Positions 36,195-46,832 of a stretch of DNA of 60,000 bases are shown piece by piece. The position numbers and the translations under genes were made by a program. The DNA is from Owenia fusiformis (taxonomy: Eukaryota > Annelida > Polychaeta > Sabellida > Oweniidae), in NCBI GenBank assembly GCA_903813345.2, contig CAIIXF020000008.1, forward strand, positions 31,894,867 through 31,954,866. Reading direction: 5' to 3'. Under the pieces are notes generated by a model that did no database searches, was not told the origin of the DNA, and saw only the letters and a list, made by a program, of their open reading frames with translations. Position 1 is the first letter of the stretch; the number at the start of each line of letters is the position of its first letter.

Positions 36195-36338
36195 ATGGAG
36201 AAAAACGCAGACAATCGCGATCTGTTTGATACTTTAGGAAGGGAAGGAGCAGTATGCCCCGTTAATAATCAAAGATTTGAACAGGAAAATCCGGCTACGG
36301 ACAAGAATACAAAACTGGACATGAATATTTTAAAATAA
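36195..36338 (+). pseudogene. Crypton-like tyrosine recombinase N-terminal remnant
   Basis: A 47-codon ORF starting MEKNADNRDLF and reaching ENPATDKNTKLDMNILK before a TAA. The codons after the stop read FHGWLQSF. The pattern NTK...DMNILK-x-FHGWLQ resembles the start of the DNA-binding part of Crypton-type and KIAA1958-like recombinase ORFs. No catalytic R-H-R-Y region follows, so this would be a truncated, non-autonomous relic. The family call rests on a short motif only. Confidence 0.35.
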
Positions 36339-36421
36339 TTCCACGGTTGGTTGCAAAGTTTCTGAACTTTGGCCAATTGAACAATGTGATTGGTATGGGA
36401 TAAACAGATCATCCTATAGTC

Positions 36422-36535
36422 GGTTCAGGATATTGGGATTATCCCTTGGCCAATATAATATATATACCCTCGGGACCTACGTCCCTCGGGCAGATATATT
36501 ATATTGGCCTCGGGATAATCCCAATATCCTGAACC
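36422..36535. mobile_element. Foldback element, 42-base arms
   Basis: Arms 36422-36463 and 36494-36535 match at all but two positions. The loop contains ccctcggg twice. Outer bases (cctatag / ctatagg-like) extend the pairing. Similar long palindromes with ccctcgg loops occur at 58622-58807. Confidence 0.7.
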
Positions 36536-37297
36536 TCATATAGGATAATCTCTATATATTTTTGAGGGATGTCATTTATCCATGAGTGGATATCGCCCAT
36601 CTCAATGAGTGAGCGCAGCAAATGAGTGGAGATCGGCGATACCCACGAGTAGATAAAAATGATAGCCCGAGAAGATCATAGGATATCATATTTATCCCAT
36701 GGTTGCTATTCTTGTATGGACTTAAACTAATTTGACCTAAACGATGTTGTTCTCTGATTCTTTTCTAATGTTTTCGTTTTACTTTCCGTGAACTTATTTG
36801 TACAAAATGATTGCATGAAGAAATTCACTTCATTTTTACTGAGCACAGAATCATGGAACTATTGCAGATCAAACAGACAAGTGGTTAATTGGCGCCAAAT
36901 TCAAAACTAATGAAAAATCGTACCCCACGGATACTATTTTGAAGACCCCATATGAATCGGATACGATTTTAGTGGCGCATACCCAAATTATCGTGTCGTT
37001 ATCCCCATTATATTAGTATACATCGGATGAATATACAAGATTGAATAAAAAATAACAAAAGAAAGAAGATACTGTAGCAAAATCTTTCTTCATCTTCTTC
37101 ATGCAACTTTGAATTTGATAATCATAAATATAAAGTTATACATTTATTATTACATGAATACTGATTCTAATTAACGCTATCATCAGAAATTAAAAAGATA
37201 ATTGGCAAAAGGATACATATGTGATTCGTTAAAAGTAATATAGAAAATTAGACACTATTCATCATACTGAATTTTAAACTGCTTCACAAGTTCTTAC

Positions 37298-37361
37298 CTT
37301 TTGATTGAGTTCCAATTTAAGATTGTGCATAGAGGCTCTGTTTTTTAACGCTTTCTCCACA
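37298..37361 (-). CDS. Possible orphan exon (low confidence)
   Basis: Acceptor ttatgcaag and donor gtaaga enclose 21 open codons, VEKALKNRASMHNLKLELNQ and one more Lys, a charged helical stretch. No matching partner exon was found, so this may be chance. Confidence 0.18.
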
Positions 37362-37458
37362 CTTGCATAACTAATATATTCTTAATTTGTATGTATAAAA
37401 TATACATTTATTCAAAATTAGGATGTAATCAAGTACATGATCAATTACAGTTATAGCC

Positions 37459-37566
37459 TCAATAAACTCTGGCATGTGTCATATCTAGAACTCTGAGAAT
37501 CTGCATCACATAATGTCTAGTATGTAAGTGGTTATAAAATTCCATCCATGTGTTTTCAGCTACATC
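37459..37566 (-). CDS. Possible orphan terminal exon
   Basis: A strong acceptor (ttatctttacag) opens 35 codons, beginning DVAENTWMEFYNHLHTRHYV and ending with a TGA. The family is not recognised. It lies between the vWA gene and the vWA fragment on the same strand, so it could be the end of a lost or alternative transcript. Confidence 0.28.
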   Translation of the reverse strand, partial: DVAENTWMEFYNHLHTRHYVMQILRVLDMTHARVY

Positions 37567-37959
37567 CTGTAAAGATAATTTGTCAATAAAAACCAATTTA
37601 TACGGAATAAATGTGATACAGGAGAAGCAATAGCATATTATATTCCATATAATGGAGTTAAAAAATGAAAATGCTATCGATGATTGGTGATCAGTATGCT
37701 TTATGAAAGATGACATCCTAGATAACAACAATTAACTACATGGAAAAGAGAGATCAACTGCTCGCAATTCTCAAAACATCAAATCTACATGCCATCGGCA
37801 TATTGTCAAACTCCATCTTGTTTTATGGGGTTGCTCGATTATTACTCCTTTGATTATAGCTTTGCCGATGTATATATACTTCTTATATTCTTAAATATAT
37901 AATTAAATAATGAACCTGCAAAGAATGATATTAGTTGATTAATTTGTTTTTATTTAACT

Positions 37960-38270
37960 TTAATAATTACTGTTAAAGTATTGTTTTGTACTCTTATATT
38001 CATTCGCCTGTTCATTTGAATATCGTTCAAATATTTTCTTTGCTACAGTTCCCGTGATGGACCTGAGGTCGTCAAAGTTAACACTCCAACCAGGCCCCGT
38101 GCCGTTACGCATATCGAACACAAAGTGACTCGCCGTTTGTTGCCACTCATCAATTCCTACATGTTGTCGATAATTTGGAAATCCTAAAACTTCAGTATCG
38201 ATCCCTAGTCTTCGGAGTCGGTTCGCTATTGCAATAGTAGGTCGAAAATTGATACGATTCGACTCTTGCT
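37960..38270 (-). pseudogene. Partial duplicate of vWA-2 (truncated)
   Basis: About 87 residues aligned to the end of the vWA-2 domain, starting at the equivalent of KEGSNRIN. The copy shares VGIDEWQ and TASHFVFDMRNGTGPGWSV and shows about 15 differences, several conservative (K/R, E/D). The MIDAS part of the domain is absent. A one-base deletion at the old stop (gaagtataag versus gaatataag) removes it, so the frame runs 14 codons further to a new stop. The 5' truncation suggests a pseudogene. The conservative changes leave open that it was once, or still is, an exon of a paralogue. Confidence 0.7.
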
Positions 38271-38283
38271 TGAAATGATACAT

Positions 38284-38870
38284 GTATACGTAGAAAATTA
38301 AAATAGTCAGTGTTGATCTTGATACAAATATCGAGCGTTGATCTTAAATACTTCTCGAAAATAGGAACGATTTTGTACATGTTGATTCAAAATTTTATTA
38401 TATTTCAAGCCAAAACAATTGACTTTCTCACAGAATCAATTACAAGACATAATTATACAGTTATACTCATACAGTTAAATGCATTGTTAAACATATATTT
38501 AAATATATCTATCTTACAAACTAGTTTATTCCTTTTTCGTATATTCGAGTATGTACGAGTATACATGTATATATGTATCGCCATCATAAATTATCAAAAA
38601 TCAAGTCTTATTCTCCACGGCACTGGCTCATTTAGTTTTATGAACATATGAATGACTTCAAAATTATGCTATTTTGTGTGTGAAAAATCTGGCTTCCATC
38701 TTTGCCATTATTCAAATTGGACTACTACACAGAACTTTTAACAAGACTAGGTCTTACGTAAACATGGTGAGAAAAAAGGTAACCCAAACAAACGGATGAC
38801 TGAGTAGTGAGTAATTAAGATTTGTTTGTGTTACCTATGCCCCAACCTGTATTTATTTGAAGTTGGGTCG
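38284..38870. other. Spacer downstream of ENPP gene; nothing recognised
   Basis: AT-rich sequence with only short ORFs on both strands. The last 19 bases hold the ENPP polyadenylation signal. Confidence 0.55.
38852..38857 (-). terminator. Candidate polyadenylation signal of ENPP gene
   Basis: AATAAA on the minus strand 13 bases past the ENPP stop codon, in caaataaatac. A very short 3' UTR would result; later sites are possible. Confidence 0.45.
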
Positions 38871-39094
38871 CTATAAATAATGATAGAGGAACTCCATTGT
38901 TGTCCATATGATCATTGTTAATGTCATCGTATTGCAGAACAAAAATGTGTGGGCTCCCGATGCCTGGGTTAACATTCCTTTCACATTTGCCCAGGTGCCG
39001 TTGTGTGGAGACGCATCGATGTTCAAGATGTGGCACATTAACTGGTACAGTTCCACAGCGCTGATCGCTTTATGGGTTGATTTCTTTTTGACAC
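38871..39094 (-). CDS. ENPP: ENPP exon 7: C-terminus
   Basis: 224 bases with the stop. Encodes VELYQLMCHILNIDASPHNG, the family's LMC-LL--PNNG block, then a hydrophobic tail (FLFCNTMTLTMIIWTTMEFL). A longer reading in another frame over the same bases is a shadow. Confidence 0.88.
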
Positions 39095-42000
39095 CTTCAA
39101 TTCAAGATAAAGTAAAACAAAATAACATCCAATCCAAAAAATAAAAAATTTAGGGAAAAGTACTGAAATATATAGAGTATGGACAAAGCTACCATCTAAC
39201 ATAAAAATCATCCGAACATATATGAAACTCGAAAAATAGATATTCCAGCTCTTGCATGAGCATCTCTTAGCTTTAAAAAACAGTTATTAATAAAAAATAT
39301 TTCGGAAACAAATTTTAAAAACACTATAATGAAAAGCAGCTTTATTTGCCTTACCAGGTCCACTTATAATAAAGGTGGCTCTCATGTCTCGTACATTATT
39401 GTCGTATCCATGTCCGCCTAAGTTTGTATTTACCTTGGCGTCCGGAAGCTGAAATAGAAATACAGTTCAATGGAATTAACCACAGGAATGCGTTGCATAA
39501 AATATATGCATATCTCATCACAATAAGAGGAGCTCAACATAAAGAAATACACCTTAAGTTCAAGGGAATTAATCCATGAAATGTTTTGAACTTATACCAT
39601 CACCAAAAGAGCAGATTAGAGCATATTTACGAGTATGTACGGTATGCGTCAATATCCAGCAAAATTAACAAACATTTTACACAAAAGCCCATGTCCATTT
39701 GCTCTTCTTTCAAAAAAGGTCACTAATTAAAACAATTTTATTTTATTTTAAAAGTAATACTGCATACAATCCTTGTAGAAGTAGAAACCCCTAATACAGA
39801 ACTTTTTGTCCAAAATTAATTTTATATTAAACATGCACAAATATACTACAGTACGTTTGAAGAAGTCTCAAGTAGCAAGAAGCAAGTAAGTGTAAACTAC
39901 TTCAATTGCACAGTTGCCAACTCCCGATTTAAATCGGGAGATTCCTGTTTTTTTAACCCATCTCCTGCGCAATTTTGCCATCTCCCGATTTTCTAATTTT
40001 GTAATTTTTCATCATCTCCTGATTTTTTCTCCCGATTTCTACAAAAAACTTCGCATGTTTTAGGTAAAAATCCCCCGATTTTGTCTGTGTCCTCCCGTTT
40101 TTTCCTCCTACCTCCCGATTTTTAACTTGAATCCGAGTACTCATCGATCGTCTCCAGTATCTTACATATAAGTCAATTAACTCCAGCGACATCTAGTCAT
40201 GAAAAACAAAGTTAATCTAATATAAATGTCCAATCAACAACAAGGAAATTAGCGCACGCGCAACAATTTTAATCAGTAAGAGAGCGAATCCATCCTTTAT
40301 TACGACCCTAGCGCATGCGTATCCGTAGATAATCTCCTGAGTCGAGGCGATAAGAATCTGCGCAAGTTTAAACGGGTTAAGAATAATTTTGTCTATTTAT
40401 GCACGATTGCGTAAGCCTACCAAGATTAAGCATGTATAAACATTAAGAGAAATCATGTTAAATAAGTTTGAGTGGTTTTACCATTGAAGTTTGTCAAAGA
40501 TTGAGATTTATCAGTCACATTTACGGTAAGCTTTTTGGTTTTTCCATCCTGGACCAAGGAGGATTGGCTCCCAGGATGCAACTGTTTTTAAAGAAAATAT
40601 CCTTTTTTCCCTTGTTTTTAAGGAAAATATCCTGTTTTCTCCTGTTTTAAAAGAAAATACCCTGTTTTCTCCTGTTTTTAAAGATAATCTGTTTTCTCAT
40701 GCTTTTAAAATAAATCGTTTTCTCCTGTTTTTAAAGAAAATCTCCTGTTTAGACTGAAAATCTCCTGTTTTCCCCTGTTTTTTATTAGATGATAACTTGT
40801 TTTCTAAAAGAAACCTCCTGTTTTAAAAGAAGTCTCCTGTTTTCTCCTGTTTTTTAAAGAAAATCTCCTGTTTAGACTGAAAGTCTCTTGTTTTCTCCTG
40901 TTTTTAGATGGTAACTTGTTTTCTAAAAGAAACCTCCTGTTTTCTCCTGTTTTTTAAAAGAAGTCTCCTGTTTTCTCCTGTTTTTTAAAGAAAATCTCCT
41001 TTTTAGACTGAAAGTCTCTCGTTTTCTCCTGTTTTTTAGATGGTAACTTGTTTTCTAAAAGAAACCTCCTGTTTTCTCCTGTTTTTTAAAAGAAGTCTCC
41101 TGTTTTCTCCTGTTTTTTCAGTAAAAGTCTCCTGTTTTTCTCCTGTTTTTTGCAAAATATCTCCTGGATTCTCCTGTTTTTTTTAAAAAAAACTCCTGTT
41201 TTTTTTCTCTGAGAGGTTGGCAGGTATGCAATTGACTACTGGTAGAACAATTATTTAACTTTAACTCGTTGTATTCCATGCCTACTGGGGTTCTAGGTAC
41301 ACAGCGAGCGGAAATATATAGTGTATCTAGGGAGCTATCTCCTAGGCCCGGGACCGGTGTGAAAGAAATTATGGTCCCCTGGGGATTATGGTCCCCTTTC
41401 CTTACGGCCCTTACTGGCCCTGTATAAATAATGATGAAAATAATTGTAATTAGGTCACCTTGTTCATCAATGGAGAGTAGGACCAAAATTTGATAGGACC
41501 ACCTACCCTTTTACACCGGGATGGACACAGCGTGTATCCATCCCGGTCCAGCTCCTGAAAAACGAACTCAATTTACGTTTTACTCAATTTACAAAATAAC
41601 GATAGAGATACAAATATGTCCCTTGGGATAAACCCCATATCCAAAACCTCCCAGAACAAAACCCTTATATATCTGTCAATAATTGAACACAATACAGGCT
41701 CATTAAAAGGACAAAAATGACAAGATGTAGATTTGATGTACAGTCCCCGTACCTGTATGATGTATCCCTCATCAGGTAGCAATACAATAGGTGCCACTCT
41801 ATAGTGGTTCTTCAAGTGCCATCTCTCGGGTAAGTCTGCCTTCAGGTACACATTAAAGTGTCCTAACGTGTCTTTAAGAGCGATTAGTTCATCATACACC
41901 TAAATATTGTAATGGAAATTCTATAAACCTTTCTCTGCATTGTTTTATTCGTTGATTGTTAATCGCAACATGGAATGATATGAATGAAAAGATATAATAT

Positions 42001-44694
42001 AAAAGTCAACGAGGTCATTTAAAACTTTGTTTAAATTTTGTCATGGTCATCGCTATATAAAAGAAACATCCAAAGAAAATTCTAGAAAACAACTTAAACA
42101 AAATAAGTATATAAGCTAACCAACCTAACCTGCTTAAACGAGGGAGGGGGTAAATTATATTTTCCTGTACAATAGCATTTATGATGTATGTTTACTAGTG
42201 TTGTCAATTTACAGCCAAAAACATTGGTCGGTTTACTGAAGGTTTAGCCGTCGGTTAACGTCGGTTAGCCAACACAAAGTATTACTTGAATATTTCAAAA
42301 AAGGTTTTTTAAAAACATTATCTGAATAATGTGAAAAATATCTATGTACCTTTGAGGTCATGTTCTCCTTCGGCCATATCTGTGAGTATATAGAACTCTT
42401 AAAGCTTCTTTCGATGTTCTCCATATTGACGGAGACATTCAGCACTCTCTGTAAAGGATCTATGGCCACCATACCATGGTCAGAGAAGATCATGATATTA
42501 GTGGAGTCTATGAGATTGTTGTCTTCGAGTTTATTATGTAGCTGAAGCAAGAGGTCATCAACCTCCCTCGTGACATTCAGAATCACTGGACTATCCGGAC
42601 CATAGATGTGGCCTTTCTTGTCCGATGCCTCGTAGTAAATACCTTTGGAAGATTGAAGTACAAGATGATCCCTTGCATATGAATTTCAAAAAGTACATCT
42701 TGATTCTTTACTTTATACTTTGAAGATGTAAGGAATACAAATGTATAACAGATTAGTAGTATTATTCATTTAATTCCCGAATATGAGGCATAATAGGGAG
42801 TGTAAGCTTGCATATAAAATCGAAACGCCAACCTATACGTATGACCAATCGCCCATACAAATGCATCACTTAAATATTTTCCGTTCACGTTTAGGTTGCG
42901 AAAAACATTGCAAGCTTAAACTCCCAATTATGAAAACAATATATCCCTAATAATTCTACATTGTAAAGTAATAAGTACACCTATCTACCTGCATATGCAA
43001 CCCCATTTGATAGTTCCTCGACAGTTCTGTCAATGGCTATCTCCATCATTGTCTTGTTTGGAACCCCGTTATAGGGAGCGCAGTAGTCTGGTCTTAACCC
43101 TCTTATCTCTACTTCGCACCCTGGCCAGTAGTGCATCACTGATTTTAACCCCTTTCATGTAAATCAAAATTATATTACATTTAATTTAATTATTGTTAAT
43201 TATATTAACATACTTGTGGCCCATTCAATGCCGTTCTTCGGAAAATTATATAACTCACCCAGGGGTAGTAAAATTGTACAGTGTTTTAATTTTTTAATTG
43301 TTGCTTTTGAGAAAATCTTCAAATGTATCCATGGGATAGTGATTATTTAAGAAATATAGACCGAGGAGCAGGGGTATATTGTCGAATACACCCGCAAGGC
43401 TAGGCACAAACGTTTTCTGTGCCCTGTACGACCGAAGGGAGTGAGGGGTTCGAGAGCTTTTGTGCCTGTCCCTAAGGGGTGTATTCGACGATATTACCCC
43501 TGCTCTGAGGTCTATATTACGATTCGAACATTAAAACTCGCCAAAATGTTTCGAATATTCTATGGTCCGCCATTACTACGGCCAGCCGTTATGACGTCAC
43601 ACATTACACGTATTACTAGGGGTTTTCTTCGCGAATATACCCCGGGTGAAATGTTGACTTTGTTTACAGTTTATAGAAGGCGTGAATACAGTCATGTTCG
43701 AATCATTATTATTTTTCAGGTTTTAAGTCAAATTTTTCTCATTCTTTTTTTACTCTTCACATTTATTGGGATTACCTGTCGTTTGGCAGTGATCCACAGA
43801 GGGTCGCCGTCGTCCCAGAAATAGGAGGCATTCTGCTCAGGGTTTGTCCCGATAAGAAATGATGTATTGTGTATCTCATCGTACATATAGTTTCCAATCA
43901 TACCATGTGATTCACAATAAAGTCCTAAAATTATAAATAGTACAAGCATTCATAGTGTGATGATTTAAAATCTGAAATACATGTACCTGTATATGATAAA
44001 ATCTGAATCATACAAAAAACCTCGGTCGACACTGAAGTTCTACCTTAGGCTTCTAAAAGTTTGATTTCGCTATTTTGAAAGAAGCATCTACCGCTGTACA
44101 CTTAACAAATTAGGCTCAAGCAAGATGTCTGTACAATGAGTTTTTCGCTAATGGGCAATACTCATTGAACTGCACATGGTATGGATTCCCAGCTGTTTAT
44201 CAGCTATGCCCATTTCTTTAACATCTTTGTGAGATTCTGGTCCAATAAATCAAGATACAATACAATACAATACAATACAATAATACGATTCGATACGTAA
44301 ATATATGTAAATGTAGCTGATCTGAATACTAACAGTATATGTACTACTAAGAAGTATGTAGGACTTGAACCCGTTAATAATAGTCATTGTCCAATAAATG
44401 TACATTGTATAATTGTATATTGTATAATTGTAAAGTGTATGATTGTGTACCTGTCATCAGACTGTAGTAGTTTGGATAAGATTCTGTTGGATATGTTGGT
44501 ATCAAGTAGTCCGCCTTCACACCATTGTCTAATATAGCACCGAATCCGGTTAAGTCCAATTCTTTGGCCTTTTCGAGATAATCGTATCGATATCCATCCA
44601 ATAATATTGTTACCAATGCAGGATTTCTACCCTGAATAAATTGGAAAAAGTATAGCAAAAGTAGCAAAACTTCAGATTTTAAAATCAACTTCAT
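38871..44694 (-). CDS. ENPP: Ectonucleotide pyrophosphatase/phosphodiesterase, ENPP4/5-like (7 exons, 437 aa)
   Basis: Exons (complement): 44451-44694, 43776-43924, 42989-43151, 42350-42642, 41753-41899, 39355-39448, 38871-39094. All junctions are GT-AG and keep phase. The product has a hydrophobic leader (about 8-21), then the alkaline-phosphatase-type fold of ENPP enzymes. These hydrolyse nucleotide or phospholipid phosphodiester bonds outside the cell. Metal ligands are all present: D33 (LLDGYRYDY), D193 and H197 (SDKKGH), D240 and H241 (FSDHGM), H345 (GGHGYDN). The nucleophile position, normally Thr before [FY]PN, is Ser72 (PTESYPN). A hydrophobic segment near the C-terminus (about 408-437) may be a membrane or GPI anchor. 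Length fits the short ENPP4/5 class, without somatomedin-B or nuclease-like domains. Assignment to the family is firm; to a particular member it is not. Confidence 0.92.
39355..39448 (-). CDS. ENPP: ENPP exon 6: last metal His
   Basis: 94 bases; acceptor ctatttcag, donor gtaagg, ends in phase 1. Encodes GGHGYDNNVRDMRATFIISG, with H345. Confidence 0.9.
39904..41233. mobile_element. CTCCTG/CTCCCG repeat element with imperfect inverted ends
   Basis: The ends read aattgcacagttgccaactc (left) and, inverted, aattgcatacctgccaacct (right). The left part repeats ctcccgatttt. It starts with a perfect 20-bp palindrome, ctcccgatttaaatcgggag (39921-39940). The right part (40575-41210) is a degenerate ctcctgttttctcctgtttt minisatellite. 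The middle (40140-40560) is different. A block ggattggctcccaggatgca (40561-40580) reappears in altered form near 45824. No transposase is seen. Confidence 0.5.
41354..41519. mobile_element. Small MITE with CCGGTGT ends, copy 2 (inverted)
   Basis: 166 bp, ends ccggtgtgaaag / cccttttacaccgg, opposite orientation to 35577-35752. It lies in ENPP intron 5. Both gene introns therefore carry the same short element. Confidence 0.75.
41753..41899 (-). CDS. ENPP: ENPP exon 5
   Basis: 147 bases, phase 0 both ends; acceptor aatatttag, donor gtacgg. Encodes VYDELIALKD, FNVYLKADLPERWH and PIVLLPDEGYIIQ, matching the family's VYLKEDIPERWHY and DEGW blocks. Confidence 0.9.
42350..42642 (-). CDS. ENPP: ENPP exon 4: three metal ligands and SDHG
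   Basis: 293 bases. Acceptor atcttccaaag (no cag), donor gtacat. Encodes IYYEASDKKGHIYGPDS and NIMIFSDHGMVAID, supplying D193, H197, D240 and H241. Confidence 0.88.
42989..43151 (-). CDS. ENPP: ENPP exon 3
   Basis: 163 bases. Weak acceptor (catgaaag), donor gtagat, ends in phase 1. Encodes GLKSVMHYWPGCEVEI, the family's WPG block with Cys-Glu where Ser/Thr-Asp is common. Confidence 0.87.
43152..43775 (-). other. ENPP intron 2 with foldback element
   Basis: 624 bases, more than half of it the foldback element described at 43345-43712. No further coding sequence. Confidence 0.7.
43345..43712. mobile_element. Foldback-containing interspersed element, copy 1
   Basis: Long imperfect inverted repeat (43356-43415 pairs with 43461-43516: tatagacc, gagcaggggta, gtcgaatacacc), then about 190 bp that includes cgaatatacccc and cgccattactacgg. 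The whole is present in inverted orientation at 47450-47815. Confidence 0.7.
43776..43924 (-). CDS. ENPP: ENPP exon 2
   Basis: 149 bases after acceptor ataattttag; donor gtaatc. Encodes LYCESHGMIGNYMYD and DPLWITAKRQ, matching the family's ESHGI-N-MYD and PLWVTA blocks. Confidence 0.9.
44451..44694 (-). CDS. ENPP: ENPP exon 1: signal peptide, first metal Asp, nucleophile
   Basis: 244 bases, ending in phase 1 at ACA-G before gtacac. Carries the leader, VTILLDGYRYDYL and PTYPTESYPNYYSLMTG. The ATG is the first in frame and directly precedes the hydrophobic run. Confidence 0.9.
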
Positions 44695-46690
44695 ATTCCT
44701 TACGTTTTAGAATTTTAAGTTCAGCTTAGCTTCGAATTCATTGTTTTATCTTTGAGTGGACCCTTTCAAAACCTACTCAAGATATAGAGCGTATGTAGTA
44801 AAACGTGCACTTGATTGAATGACCAGGCGTACTATCCCAACAGACAGGTTTCACTGCGATTGTAAACTAACAAATGCTACATGTTATAGAACAAATGTAT
44901 GTTTGGTGTTTTTGTTATGGGAAAGACATACATTACCTGGGGTTCTAACAGCTTCTGTGGTTAAAACACATGTGTTTCTTTAATGGAATCCGATTACAGC
45001 AATCAAGTATTTGACTTAAAAAAAGTTTGCTTGATTAACTCATTAGTAAATGTTAGTGTAGGTATGTGCAGTGATGTACTCAGATCATTAGATTTGGGTT
45101 TTAGGGGCCCAACAATTTTTTCGCACAATTTGCCCCCCCCCCTCCTTGTTAGTATCTGGACCCGCCATCCACTGTTCTAAAATGTGAATGTTGAAGTTTG
45201 ATCGACTCCTTCTGTTTGCAAAATTATCAAGAATCATGAACGAATCACCAAAACACGGTCCATCTCCATGCTAAAAAGGTCGTAATATTTTAAAATAAAA
45301 GAAAAACGAGGTTGCATTTACAGATGTTTTACATCACTTTGTAAAATCATTTACCAACACGACTGCGGGTAAAGTACTTGAATACAATAGGTCTGGTTGT
45401 AATCTAGACTTTTTACAACAAATATACATGTAATTGACTTTTAACTACTACCTTACCTTAACCTGTCTTAGACGTTCACCTGTCTATGTGAGGGGTCATC
45501 TCAAAATGGTAAAATATCTTAACGTCGATAAATTAGGATGCTCCTTCCTACCCCGTAAAGAAAATGCAATGGTTATAGAAAAACAATTGAAACAATCCGA
45601 CAATGCATGTAGCATTATCGATAATCTTAGCGCATTTCATAAAGTCATTATCATGTCGTAATCCTTGGCGATAATTACAGCAGACGATTTTTAAATGCTG
45701 TTATCTGGCTGTTATCTTAAATTCCCATCGATTATCAATAATTAATCGCCCGTGGTATCTTTATATGGATGGGTAGAGGTGTCAATTATTAATGTCCTAG
45801 CACCTGAAAATAACAAGGATGATTGGCTCCCAGAATGCAATCTCGAATTTATTACGTTTCGTTCGGTACACATACCAAGCCCCTGGTATTAAACAAAACC
45901 TTGAACAGATATAAGCCCGATTTTAAAGTATGTCGTGATTACGAAATTCAAAATTAAACAATCGCCATTTTTCACTTTGTGCGCAAATCGAACATTTTGT
46001 TTGTAAAGTGAGGCCAGCGAATTCAATCTTGTAACTTATGGTTTAGGGATGTTTATTATACGGCGTATTACTGGCAACCTACAGTACATGTATGCCAATA
46101 TGACATCTATTCGTATTTAGAAGGTCTGTCTCCACACAATCTGAATAAGTAATGAAACAAACATTTTTGATAACCGTTTTAGCAAAGTTCTTGTGGAAAA
46201 GCATTTACATCACCTTGTTGTGTAATATTATTGGTCGATCTTTCCGGTAGCATTGCTTGGTCTCTCACTCCAAGTGGTCCTTTGCATAGCATCTCTCTCC
46301 TGGTTGCGTAATAAAATTGCCTCGTCGGGTGCCTCGTCCACCTCTTCGGATAGAGTGGAATTGCTCCGTTTATCATGGTTGCTTAAAAGCATTGTATTGC
46401 TAGATGTGGCATGGTAATACCATCCATTGCCACACCTTTCCTGGTTGTGGAATGGCAATTTCTTCTGAAAAGGGCACAACGTTGATATTTCGAAAGCCAG
46501 GGGAAGACCTTTTACAAAGAAAATGCCTGGCTAACATAGGTAAGATACTTTAATAATTTGTTTTTGATCACAAATGTGTAACTGAAATGTAATCCATCGA
46601 AAAAGTGTAATTATGATTTGAATGAACTCGAGCCCATGCAGACGCGACATCTAATAATAATCTGAAGAACTATCTAAGCTATCTTCGTAA
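44695..46690. other. ENPP 5' flank and intergenic sequence
   Basis: AT-rich, with a poly-C run (45131-45142), a gggcccc-containing motif (45093-45108) that has an inverted relative at 59958-59973, and a ggattggctccca-like block near 45824. Short ORFs at 45434-45661 and 46179-46479 lack any recognisable domain. Confidence 0.5.
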
Positions 46691-46829
46691 TGCCTTGGTC
46701 ACATTTGCTCGAATTTTCACAACGGCACCCGGCCGATGAGTATTACATTCAAAACTGAATGCAATTTTGAACAAAATACTCAATCAGCCGGGCGCCGGCC
46801 GATAAACCGGGGCATCTGTGACCCAGGCA
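46691..46829. mobile_element. 139-bp MITE with TAA target duplication
   Basis: Inverted ends TGCCTTGGTCACA / TGTGACCCAGGCA with TAA on both sides (46688-46690, 46830-46832). The inner arms contain cccggccgatgagta and ctcaatcagccggg. The TAA duplication and the GGTCACA end relate it to the element at 13604-14265. Confidence 0.75.
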
Positions 46830-46832
46830 TAA

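Larger units (their letters stand above)
35890..37290. other. Intergenic region upstream of the vWA gene; repeats, no complete gene
   Basis: Contains the 5' flank of the vWA gene, a perfect palindrome (36105-36131), a 47-codon Crypton-like ORF remnant on the plus strand, and a 42-base-arm foldback element. 36550-37290 shows nothing recognisable. Confidence 0.6.
39449..41752 (-). other. ENPP intron 5, repeat-filled
   Basis: 2304 bases. Most of it is the CTCCTG-repeat element (39904-41233), followed by a small inverted MITE (41354-41519). Confidence 0.75.

Noticed and set aside
38815-39036. 73-aa ORF overlapping the last ENPP exon
   Set aside because: It is in another frame from the exon whose phase and ENPP motif (LMCHILN...PHNG) fit the gene.
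41118-41486. 122-aa minus-strand ORF
   Set aside because: It spans the CTCCTG repeat and a MITE, so it is a chance reading of repeats.
45434-45661. 75-aa plus-strand ORF upstream of ENPP
   Set aside because: No domain, no splice partners, and no clear start context; length is expected by chance here.
46179-46479. Two overlapping minus-strand ORFs of 65 and 83 aa
   Set aside because: No recognisable family. The region has small internal repeats (caaccaggaRag) that could keep frames open.
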